Shown piece after piece: positions 1 to 6,152 of a stretch of 6,917 bases of DNA (position 1 is the first letter of the stretch; each line of letters starts with the position of its first letter). The DNA lies in NCBI GenBank assembly GCA_015232935.1, contig JADFYT010000125.1:1-6917 (forward strand), written 5' to 3'. The notes under the pieces were generated by a model. That model made no database searches, was not told the origin of the DNA, and was given only the letters and a program-made list of their open reading frames with translations. This DNA is from Desulfamplus sp. GTDB taxonomy: Bacteria > Desulfobacterota > Desulfobacteria > Desulfobacterales > Desulfobacteraceae. A program made the position numbers and the translations under genes.

Positions 1-1056
1 TACCTTGTGTCCCTTTGTCATGGAAAGGGTCTCTTCAAGAAGTTTCCTGTCTTCAAAATCCTCAGCCACAAGAATCTGCTGTGGAATGAACCTTGTCTGA
101 TAATGCTGGTTTGATTGAAGATTACAATTTTGTTCCATGCCGCTTTGATAATACTGCTTTAAAAATGCCTCCATGATCTGGGCATTACCGTTCCAGTTCA
201 TCTCAAAACCATAGTGCCGGGTTCCAACCACATAACCAGCCCTTACAAAAACAAGGGTCACCACCGCCCTGCCCCGATCATCCACACAAGCAACCACATC
301 CCTGTCCATCATGTCTGTTGCTACGACAATCTGCTGCTCAAGACTCCTTTCAATGGCAAATATGGTATCTCTGATCTCAGCCGCCTTTTCAAACTGCTCA
401 TGCTCTGCATGCTCCGCCATCTCCTGTCTGAGCTGTTTTACCAGATCAGGAGCCCTGCCTTTGAGAAACAGGGTCACATCACCTACAATTTTATGGTAAA
501 CATCCAGCGGGACATCATTACAGCACGGACCAGGACACGCCTTTATCTGAAATTGAATGCAGGGTCTTGAACGATTTCTGAACTGGGTATCCCTGCATTT
601 TCTCAGTTTAAATATCCGGTTGACCTGCTTTAATGTTCTTTTCAGACTGTAGCCGGATGGATAGGGACCAAAATAGGTAGCCTTATCATTTTTTATTTTT
701 CTGACTACCTGCAACACAGGATAGCTTTGAAGGGTATCAATGCGGAAACAGGGGTAGTTTTTTCCATCTTTTAAAAAAACATTGTATTTGGGCTTGTGCT
801 TCTTGATCAAGGTGGCTTCAAGAATAAGGGCTTCATGTTCGGTAGCGGTTATAATGAGGTCAAAATCAGCAATGCTTCTTACAAGCAATGTGGTCTTGGG
901 ATCATGCCCTGACTCCCTTGCAAAGTATGAGGCAAGTCGCTTTTTAAGATTTTTGGCCTTGCCCACATAAATGATTCTGCCCCTTATGTCCTTCATCATA
1001 TAGACTCCAGGATCAGAAGGGGCAAGATCATATTTTTCTTTAATCAAATCAGCCAT
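1..1056 (-). CDS. uvrC: UvrC, N-terminal part (excinuclease ABC subunit C), runs off the left edge
   Basis: UvrC makes the two incisions around a DNA lesion after UvrA/UvrB loading in nucleotide excision repair. The reverse strand is open for 352 codons from the ATG at 1056-1054 to base 1. A GIY-YIG nuclease domain fills residues about 10-95: GVY (17-19), IIYVGKAKNLKKR (28-40, with the family catalytic Tyr30 and Arg40) and ILEATL (78-83, metal-binding Glu80). Four cysteines, C154, C166, C174 and C178, match the spacing reported for the iron-sulfur ligands of E. coli UvrC. A UVR (UvrB-binding) helix pair lies at about 203-238. The window ends about 55-60 residues before the expected first catalytic Asp of the RNase H-like domain, so that domain is not visible here. 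No good ribosome binding site precedes the ATG; AGGTGA lies 12 bases upstream. The matching C-terminal part lies on the opposite strand immediately next door, so the gene appears broken by inversion unless it continues intact to the left. Confidence 0.93.
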   Translation of the reverse strand, partial: MADLIKEKYDLAPSDPGVYMMKDIRGRIIYVGKAKNLKKRLASYFARESGHDPKTTLLVRSIADFDLIITATEHEALILEATLIKKHKPKYNVFLKDGKNYPCFRIDTLQSYPVLQVVRKIKNDKATYFGPYPSGYSLKRTLKQVNRIFKLRKCRDTQFRNRSRPCIQFQIKACPGPCCNDVPLDVYHKIVGDVTLFLKGRAPDLVKQLRQEMAEHAEHEQFEKAAEIRDTIFAIERSLEQQIVVATDMMDRDVVACVDDRGRAVVTLVFVRAGYVVGTRHYGFEMNWNGNAQIMEAFLKQYYQSGMEQNCNLQSNQHYQTRFIPQQILVAEDFEDRKLLEETLSMTKGHKV

Positions 1057-1546
1057 GAATATGCAAAATCACCTGCCACAACGACACTTGTTGCCTGATC
1101 TTCTTGTCGTGGATGGTGGCAAAGGTCAGCTCTCCATGGCTGTGGCGGTTCTTGCCGAACTTGGATTGACAGATCAGGTAAAGGTGATCGGGCTTGCCAA
1201 AAAAGATTCTGACAGAGGTGAAGCTCATGACAAGATTTATGTGCCAGGCAGAGTAAATCCCCTGAACACGGAACGGTCGATAAAGGCGTTGTATCTTTTA
1301 CAGCGGCTGCGTGATGAAGCCCACAGGTTTGCCATAACCTTTCAGAAAAAAAGACGCTCTGTTCGTGCTGAGGCATCTTTATTAGACAGTGTTTCGGGTA
1401 TCGGAAAGAAAAGAAAGGCCATGTTGCTCAACCACTTCAAGGGAATAAGTGCCATGAAAAAGGCAACTGTTGAAGAACTTGCAGCTTTCCCGGGCATCTC
1501 ACGCAATGTTGCAGAAAACTTGTTTAAGGCACTCGAAGAGTCTTGA
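1055..1546 (+). pseudogene. uvrC: UvrC C-terminal fragment: second half of RNase H-like domain plus tandem HhH
   Basis: The 163-residue frame matches only the end of UvrC. LPDLLVVDGGKGQL (13-26) carries the Asp equivalent to E. coli D466, and RDEAHRFAI (86-94) carries the catalytic His equivalent to H538. Tandem helix-hairpin-helix motifs follow (VSGIGKKRK at 113-121, FPGISRNVAENL at 145-156). The first half of the nuclease domain, with the residues equivalent to D399 and D438, is missing, as are the GIY-YIG and UVR domains. Homology seems to begin near residue 5-12, so the break lies roughly within 1057-1090. The apparent ATG has no Shine-Dalgarno sequence and shares the CATG at 1054-1057 with the start codon of the oppositely oriented N-terminal piece. 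The frame itself is undamaged, suggesting a recent break or an artefact. On its own the product should lack incision activity. It sits 12 bases before the HAD gene, consistent with an original uvrC-HAD operon. Confidence 0.88.
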
Positions 1547-1553
1547 AAAGGAG
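1547..1553 (+). promoter_or_regulatory. Ribosome binding site of the HAD phosphatase gene
   Basis: AAAGGAG lies five bases before the ATG at 1559 and just after the TGA of the UvrC fragment. It favours 1559 over the in-frame ATG at 1568, which would be 14 bases away. Confidence 0.8.
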
Positions 1554-1558
1554 CAATT

Positions 1559-2416
1559 ATGAGAAGAATGTTTGTCACTGATCTTGATGGCACCTTGTTC
1601 ACTGATGACAAAAGGATAGATAACATGGATCTTGATGCCCTTGAATACCTTGGCGAAATTGGTATTGTCAGGTCTTTTGCAACCGGACGATCTCTCTACT
1701 CTTTTCAGAAAGCTGTGGAAAAAATGGGCTTTGATCGATCCTGTAAAGATCTTCCGGTTGACTATGTTGTATTTTCAACAGGAGCCGGCATAATGGAGTG
1801 CGAAAGCGGCAACATTATAAACAGCTATTCATTGAATTCAGAGGATGTGATCCGTATTACAGATTATCTTGATACCCTTGATCTGGATTACATGATTCAC
1901 AGGCCGGTACCTGATACCCCGTATTGCATATACAGACAGCAAAGTGAAAGCCGGAATCCTGATTTTGCGTCCCGCATCGAACTTTACAAAGATTTTTGTA
2001 CAAAAATAGATTATCAGGAGGAGATACGGGAATTTGGGCAATCAACCGAAGTTCTTGCAATTGTCCCCTCTGACTGCGGACACAGGACAGCCGACATGGT
2101 AGAGCAATATCTGGCAGATTACAGTGTGATAAGAGCCACGTCTCCTTTAGATGGCCGATCCATCTGGATTGAGGTTTTTAACAGGTCTGTCTCCAAGAGC
2201 AAGGCTGTGTCGTGGCTTGCACAGATGCTTTGCATTGAAAGACAGAATGTTATCTCTATTGGCAATGACTACAATGATCTGGATATGCTTCACTGGGCAG
2301 GGCAGGGTTTTGTGGTAGATAATGCTCCAGAGACATTCAAGGAAACATTCGTGGTAGTTGCTTCAAATAATGAGTGCGGTGTTTCTCAGGCTATAGCCAT
2401 GCTCTATAAAAATTAA
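1559..2416 (+). CDS. Cof-type HAD-superfamily phosphatase (class IIB)
   Basis: A 285-residue cytoplasmic, Mg-dependent phosphatase of the haloacid dehalogenase superfamily, the usual length for the Cof/class IIB group. Motif I is DLDGT at 8-12 (nucleophile Asp8, general acid Asp10). Motif II is the Thr of FATGR (Thr42). Motif III is Lys213 in VSKSKAVSWLA. Motif IV is GNDYNDLDML (235-244), with Asp237 and Asp240 for the metal. The region between motifs II and III (about 80-195) corresponds to the C2B cap, which sets substrate choice. Family members act on sugar phosphates, phosphoglycolate-like compounds or pyridoxal phosphate, and the sequence does not say which. The gene follows the UvrC fragment by 12 bases with a strong ribosome binding site, so it was probably co-transcribed with uvrC. 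If the inversion next door is real, its original promoter may have been lost. All catalytic residues are present. Confidence 0.9.
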   Translation: MRRMFVTDLDGTLFTDDKRIDNMDLDALEYLGEIGIVRSFATGRSLYSFQKAVEKMGFDRSCKDLPVDYVVFSTGAGIMECESGNIINSYSLNSEDVIRITDYLDTLDLDYMIHRPVPDTPYCIYRQQSESRNPDFASRIELYKDFCTKIDYQEEIREFGQSTEVLAIVPSDCGHRTADMVEQYLADYSVIRATSPLDGRSIWIEVFNRSVSKSKAVSWLAQMLCIERQNVISIGNDYNDLDMLHWAGQGFVVDNAPETFKETFVVVASNNECGVSQAIAMLYKN

Positions 2417-2420
2417 ACGA

Positions 2421-2440
2421 CAGTTGGCTGAAGCCGGCTG
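2421..2440 (+). terminator. Possible weak hairpin terminator after the HAD gene
   Basis: CAGTTGGC and GCCGGCTG can pair over 8 bp (two G-U pairs) around a TGAA loop, five bases after the HAD stop codon. The sequence that follows (TAATAAAACAG) is not a T-run, so it is not a classical intrinsic terminator and may only stabilise the mRNA 3' end. Confidence 0.3.
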
Positions 2441-2602
2441 TAATAAAACAGTTGTGGACTTTGCTGCATTCAGCTGTGCGATTTGTCATTCGGCTGTATA
2501 AGATTAAGTACGAGCGTCTTTAAAATCAGAATTGCTGTATATGATAAATTTAAGTTTACCTGAGCCCAGGAATATTATATTAGAAGTTCTTTTTATTTTA
2601 TG

Positions 2603-2627
2603 ATGAAAATGCAATCTGATTTTCATG
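2603..2627 (-). repeat. Palindromic repeat, copy 1 (inverted relative to copy 2)
   Basis: Perfect 8-base inverted arms ATGAAAAT (2603-2610) and ATTTTCAT (2619-2626) surround an 8-base spacer. Read on the minus strand, the 25 bases match copy 2 at 3276-3300 with only two differences, both in the spacer. It ends 63 bases before the ACT gene start. It could be an operator or a small dispersed repeat. Confidence 0.75.
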
Positions 2628-2672
2628 GTTCGGGGTGTCCAAAAACAAGGACATGCCTGTTTAATATATCTC

Positions 2673-2677
2673 GGGAG
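2673..2677 (+). promoter_or_regulatory. Ribosome binding site of the ACT-domain gene
   Basis: GGGAG lies 13 bases before the ATG at 2691, a rather long spacing. It supports 2691 over the upstream in-frame ATG at 2625, which falls inside the palindromic repeat and has no such site. Confidence 0.55.
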
Positions 2678-2690
2678 ACTAAGTGTTTTT

Positions 2691-3245
2691 ATGAATAAAA
2701 TCATCATAACAGTCCTTGGCAAAGACAGGCCGGGTATTATCGCATCTGTCTCAAAGAGCCTTTATCAGATGGACTGCAATCTTCAAAATGTCAACCAGAT
2801 GATCCTGCAGAACCAGTTCGCGGGATTTTTTATTGTTGACCATCCAGCAGATCTTGCTATTGATAATATACATCATCAGCTTGAAAAAGATCTTGAAGGC
2901 CAGAATCTTAAAATTCATGCCGATGTAGTTGAAAACAAGGCTAACGGCAATAACAAGGTGAATGAAGAGATATTTCTCTTTACAACAATAGGCCCTGACC
3001 AGAAGGGACTTGTGGCACGCTTTACGGAAATCATTGCCTCGTACAATGTTAACGTAACCAACCTGACCGCAATCTTTAAAGGTGGTGACGAGCCGACAGC
3101 CAATATAATGTCCTATCAGATAGCCATAACTTCTGATACGGATCAGGCCGGACTCTTTCAAAGTCTCAGGCAGAAGGCGGCAGAGCTTGGACTTGACATA
3201 AGTATCCAGCATAAAAACATATTTGAAACAATTAACAAGATATAA
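2691..3245 (+). CDS. Two-ACT-domain regulatory protein, GcvR-like
   Basis: From the ATG at 2691 the product is 184 residues, about the size of GcvR-type proteins. Two ACT domains are visible. The first begins at once with KIIITVLGKDRPGIIASVSK (3-22) and runs to about residue 75. The second starts near 92 (EEIFLFTTIGPDQKGLVARF) and runs to about 168. Each has the typical first strand followed by a DRPG- or DQKG-type turn, where ACT domains bind amino acids or other small ligands. No DNA-binding or catalytic domain is present. The start at 2691 is preferred because the reading frame upstream, back to 2625, encodes no ACT-like sequence and overlaps a repeat. The UPF0210 gene follows after 112 bases. 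In other bacteria and archaea a single-ACT protein (UPF0237) is commonly next to UPF0210, so this longer protein probably plays the same sensory role. The ligand is unknown, and a link to glycine cleavage control (as for GcvR) is only inferred from family resemblance. Confidence 0.85.
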   Translation: MNKIIITVLGKDRPGIIASVSKSLYQMDCNLQNVNQMILQNQFAGFFIVDHPADLAIDNIHHQLEKDLEGQNLKIHADVVENKANGNNKVNEEIFLFTTIGPDQKGLVARFTEIIASYNVNVTNLTAIFKGGDEPTANIMSYQIAITSDTDQAGLFQSLRQKAAELGLDISIQHKNIFETINKI

Positions 3246-3275
3246 AATCTTGACGGCTGTTGTATTACCCCAAAT

Positions 3276-3301
3276 CATGAAAATCAGGATGCATTTTCAT
3301 G
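3276..3301 (+). repeat. Palindromic repeat, copy 2
   Basis: Nine-base inverted arms CATGAAAAT (3276-3284) and ATTTTCATG (3293-3301) surround the spacer CAGGATGC. It is nearly identical to the reverse complement of copy 1 at 2603-2627. It lies in the 112-base gap between the ACT and UPF0210 genes and ends 56 bases before the UPF0210 start, mirroring the position of copy 1 upstream of the ACT gene. Confidence 0.75.
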
Positions 3302-3357
3302 GTAAAGATATTAATTGAAACATTACAAAGTAAAATTAAAACAACGGAATATATAAA

Positions 3358-4731
3358 ATGTTTAACTCGCAGGAAATCATCTCTACTATAGAGATGGTCA
3401 AAAATGAACATCTTGATGTGCGTGCCGTCACCCTTGGTATAAGCCTTTTTGACTGCATAAGCCACGATCTTGATGTCTTTAAAAACAATATCCGCTCCAA
3501 AATTATCAAAAATGCCTCAAATCTTGTCAGCATGTGTGACGCTGTTGGTGAAAAATATGGCATATCCGTGGTGAACAAGCGTATATCCATAAGCCCTGTC
3601 GCTCTTGTAGGGGCACCATTTTCCGCCTCCCAGATGGTGGAGATTGCCCTGACTCTCAATGATATTGCAAGAGAGGTTAATATCGACTTTCTTGGTGGAT
3701 TTTCAGCTCTTGTAGAGAAGGGTATCGCTAACGGTGACCGTGCCTTGATTGAAGCACTTCCCGAGGCTCTTGCCCGGACACAAAGGATTTGTGCGTCGGT
3801 AAATGTGGCAAGTACCCGTTCAGGCATCAATATGGATGCGGTTCTTGATATATCCCGTGCAATCAAGAAAGCTGCTGCTTTATCTGCTGCTGATGACGGG
3901 CTTGCCTGTGCAAAACTCTGTGTATTTGCAAATATTCCTCAAGATATGCCTTTTATGGCTGGAGCTTATCTTGGAGTGGGGGAGGCGGACGCTGTTATCA
4001 ATGTAGGGGTAAGCGGGCCTGGCGTTGTAAAAAAAGCGATTGAGAGAGGGCTTGAAAACTCTCCTGGCCTGGGCCTGGGTGAAATTGCCGAGATAATAAA
4101 AAATACGGCTTGCAAGGTTACAAGGGTAGGGGAGCTTATTGGACGCGAAGTTGCCAAAAATCTGAATATCAGGTTTGGTGTTGTGGATCTGTCCTTGGCA
4201 CCTACCCCGACAGTAGGGGACAGCATTGGAGAGATATTCCAGACTCTGGGCTTGACAAGCATAGGGGTTCCTGGTTCTACAGCGGCTCTGGCAATGCTCA
4301 ATGACGCGGTCAAAAAAGGTGGTGCTTTTGCAAGCTCCCATGTAGGGGGATTAAGCGGTGCGTTCATACCGGTAAGCGAAGATCTCAATATTGCCGAGGC
4401 AGCGGCTGGAGGCTATCTTACAATCGAAAAACTCGAAGCCATGACATGTGTCTGCTCTGTTGGACTTGATATGGTTCCGGTGCCAGGGGATATATCGGAA
4501 GAGACTCTTGCGGGCATTATTGTTGACGAGATGGCAATCGGCATGATTAACAACAAGACAACAGCCACAAGGATCATTCCCGTGCCCGGAAAAAAAGCCG
4601 GAGACAAGGTAAGTTTTGGAGGGCTTCTTGGGGAGGCAGCAATCATGAATGTACCTCATGCCACAAACAGAGACACCTTTTTGACCCGCGGCGGCAGGAT
4701 TCCCGCACCCATTCACAGTCTGAAAAACTGA
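3358..4731 (+). CDS. UPF0210 / DUF711 family protein (PFL-like fold), function unknown
   Basis: This 457-residue protein is full length for UPF0210 (about 450) and close to the family pattern throughout. Recognisable blocks are VRAVTLGISLFDCI (21-34), VVNKRISISPVALVG (71-85), FLGGFSALVEKG (111-122), MAGAYLGVGEADAVINVGVS (200-219), VDLSLAPTPTVGDSIGEI (276-293), HVGGLSGAFIPVSED (328-342), CSVGLDMVPVPGDI (366-379) and the family ending RGGRIPAPIHSLKN (444-457). Structural work on family members has noted a pyruvate formate-lyase-like fold, hence the common label PFL family protein. No glycyl-radical motif is seen, and no reaction is established. There is no signal peptide or membrane segment, so it should be cytoplasmic. 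The ATG at 3358 gives the normal family N-terminus, though the ribosome binding site is weak (ACGGAA). It is 112 bases downstream of the two-ACT protein, its usual partner type, which suggests ligand-controlled activity. Family identity is near certain; function is open. Confidence 0.95.
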   Translation: MFNSQEIISTIEMVKNEHLDVRAVTLGISLFDCISHDLDVFKNNIRSKIIKNASNLVSMCDAVGEKYGISVVNKRISISPVALVGAPFSASQMVEIALTLNDIAREVNIDFLGGFSALVEKGIANGDRALIEALPEALARTQRICASVNVASTRSGINMDAVLDISRAIKKAAALSAADDGLACAKLCVFANIPQDMPFMAGAYLGVGEADAVINVGVSGPGVVKKAIERGLENSPGLGLGEIAEIIKNTACKVTRVGELIGREVAKNLNIRFGVVDLSLAPTPTVGDSIGEIFQTLGLTSIGVPGSTAALAMLNDAVKKGGAFASSHVGGLSGAFIPVSEDLNIAEAAAGGYLTIEKLEAMTCVCSVGLDMVPVPGDISEETLAGIIVDEMAIGMINNKTTATRIIPVPGKKAGDKVSFGGLLGEAAIMNVPHATNRDTFLTRGGRIPAPIHSLKN

Positions 4732-4758
4732 GCATTACTTATATACGTTGATTTTATT

Positions 4759-4786
4759 TGGAGTAAACATCTGTGGAGTAAACATC
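4759..4786 (+). repeat. Tandem 15-base duplication upstream of the transporter gene
   Basis: TGGAGTAAACATC occurs at 4759-4771 and again at 4774-4786, a period of 15 bases. The pair lies inside a wider 8-base inverted repeat, GTTGATTT (4747-4754) and AAATCAAC (4806-4813). The 119-base gap between the UPF0210 and transporter genes otherwise holds only an AGGAG (4822-4826) too far from the start at 4851 to serve it. Origin by slippage is likely; a regulatory role is possible. Confidence 0.7.
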
Positions 4787-4850
4787 GACCAGCAGGATAT
4801 GATATAAATCAACCAGACAACAGGAGCTATAACTGATACAGGCAATACCT

Positions 4851-6065
4851 ATGCAGACAATAACAGAAACAGACAATATAAGTACTGTAACCACAGCCAA
4901 AGATGAGAGAAGAGTGAATATGAATATCATTTTTGCTCTGACCCTGGTTCACTTTACCGGAGATTTTTACAGCTCGTTCTCAAGTCCCCTGATGCCTGTA
5001 TTTGTGGACAAACTTTCACTATCTCTTGCCCAGGTGGGATTCATGACCGGCCTGGTGAGGATGCTATCATTTGTTATCCAGCCCTGTGTCGGGTATCTTG
5101 CAGACCGGTATCAGACAAGGGCTTTTATCTTCTGCGGTCTTCTTTGTACCATTATCTTTATCCCCTTGTCAGGTATCATGCCAAACTACTATCTTCTGAT
5201 GCTGGTTCTGGCCATAGGCTCTATCGGCTCCTCAATGTTCCACCCTTCTGTAACAGGCATGGTACCTCTTTACAGCGGGGCCAAAAAGGGGTTTGCTCTC
5301 TCTATATTCAACACAGGCGGAACACTTGCTTTTGGTGTAGGACCGGTATTTATATCATGGTATGTCGCCTCTTTCGGACTTGAAAGGATGCCTCTTACCA
5401 TGTTTATAGGATTGGCATCCTTTCTTTTCTGTCTTGCCTATATTCCCATGCCAATCAGCGAAGGGTTTAAAAACACCGGTTTTATAGGCTCTTTAAAGGA
5501 GAGTATCGGTGATGTCTGGAAGCCTATTGCCCTTATCTGGATGGTTATGGTATTGAGGTCAGTGATAGCACAGTCATACATGACATTCATGCCGATTCAT
5601 CTTGCCAATAACGGTCATAACCTTGTCTCTGTTGGAGTTATTGTAGCCATTTTTATAATTGCCGGCACAATCAGCGGATTGTGGGCAGGCTATTCATCAG
5701 ATAAGACGGGTTATAAAAAAATATTTGCCGTTACCAATATCCTGACTGTTCCGGCTATGCTGATTTATCTCTGGCTTCCCGGAAAATGGGTCTATGGAGG
5801 AGCTTTTATTGCGGGATTCTTTGTGCTGGCATCCCTTCCTCTTGGGGTCGCAATGGCCCAGACTCTTGCACCAAAGGGGCGGTCAATGGTCTCAAGCCTT
5901 ATGATGGGGCTTGCATATGGTCTTGGGGGACTCGCGTCTCCACTGGTCGGAAAACTTGCTGATATATACTCTATAGAATCTGTTTTATTCTATATCGCAT
6001 TGATTCCTGTGATAAGTATTATTCTGATTGCCAGATTTCCTGATGTCAGGGCATCTACTACATGA
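4851..6065 (+). CDS. Major facilitator superfamily efflux protein, fosmidomycin-resistance (Fsr)-like
   Basis: This inner-membrane transporter of 404 residues has about 12 hydrophobic segments from residue 25 to 395. Motif A-type loops follow TM2 (VGYLADRYQTR, 80-90) and the equivalent point in the second half (GLWAGYSSDKTGYKK, 276-290). IGSIGSSMFHPSVTGM (122-137) resembles the GSSVFHP signature of E. coli Fsr, and the NTGGTLAFGVGP segment (154-165) and glycine-rich MMGLAYGLGGLASPL (351-365) fit as well. Fsr-type proteins are proton-driven drug exporters; the substrate here is unknown and may not be fosmidomycin. The start is uncertain. The ATG at 4851 gives a polar 23-residue leader without a good ribosome binding site. 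The ATG at 4920, after GAGAAGAG, begins one residue before the hydrophobic N-terminus and may be the true start. The gene is 119 bases after UPF0210 and 87 bases before the nitroreductase, same strand. Confidence 0.88.
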   Translation: MQTITETDNISTVTTAKDERRVNMNIIFALTLVHFTGDFYSSFSSPLMPVFVDKLSLSLAQVGFMTGLVRMLSFVIQPCVGYLADRYQTRAFIFCGLLCTIIFIPLSGIMPNYYLLMLVLAIGSIGSSMFHPSVTGMVPLYSGAKKGFALSIFNTGGTLAFGVGPVFISWYVASFGLERMPLTMFIGLASFLFCLAYIPMPISEGFKNTGFIGSLKESIGDVWKPIALIWMVMVLRSVIAQSYMTFMPIHLANNGHNLVSVGVIVAIFIIAGTISGLWAGYSSDKTGYKKIFAVTNILTVPAMLIYLWLPGKWVYGGAFIAGFFVLASLPLGVAMAQTLAPKGRSMVSSLMMGLAYGLGGLASPLVGKLADIYSIESVLFYIALIPVISIILIARFPDVRASTT

Positions 6066-6139
6066 CAATCCGCAATTTTTTATAAAATCATGGCTTCACG
6101 GCCATCAATGCCTGGTGAGATATGCAAGAACGCCGGAAT

Positions 6140-6145
6140 AAGGAG
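6140..6145 (+). promoter_or_regulatory. Ribosome binding site of the nitroreductase gene
   Basis: AAGGAG lies seven bases before the ATG at 6153, an ideal spacing. It decides the start against the in-frame ATGs at 6090 and 6108, which lack such a site. Confidence 0.8.
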
Positions 6146-6152
6146 AATCTCT

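Larger units (their letters stand above)
2417..2690. other. Intergenic region between the HAD and ACT genes
   Basis: This 274-base AT-rich stretch holds no credible gene. It contains a hairpin at its left end (2421-2440), a palindromic repeat copy (2603-2627) and a ribosome binding site (2673-2677). TATGAT (2540-2545) and TATTAT (2573-2578) could be -10 boxes, but neither has a convincing -35 partner, so I do not call a promoter. The separation suggests that the ACT gene starts a new transcription unit. Confidence 0.6.

Noticed and set aside
214..570. Plus-strand open frame of 118 codons
   Set aside because: It lies opposite the clear UvrC reading frame on the minus strand and its product resembles no family; it is an antisense shadow.
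1..1546. Two separate functional genes, or a natural split UvrC working as two proteins
   Set aside because: The plus-strand piece starts inside a folded nuclease domain, has no ribosome binding site and lacks two of the catalytic aspartates, so a designed two-part enzyme is unlikely.
2625..2690. Longer ACT protein starting at the ATG at 2625
   Set aside because: That ATG is part of the palindromic repeat, has no ribosome binding site, and the added 22 residues precede the normal ACT beginning. The start at 2691 fits better.
2751..3278. Minus-strand open frame of 175 codons across the ACT gene
   Set aside because: It lies opposite a well-supported ACT-domain protein, and its cysteine-rich, erratic composition is typical of a shadow frame.
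3358..4731. UPF0210 protein as a true pyruvate formate-lyase
   Set aside because: The PFL label comes from fold resemblance. The protein is far shorter than the enzyme and shows no glycyl-radical or Cys-Cys active-site motif.
6090..6152. Longer nitroreductase starting at 6090
   Set aside because: An ideal AAGGAG site with seven-base spacing precedes 6153, while 6090 has none and lies in a small ATGGC/GCCAT hairpin.
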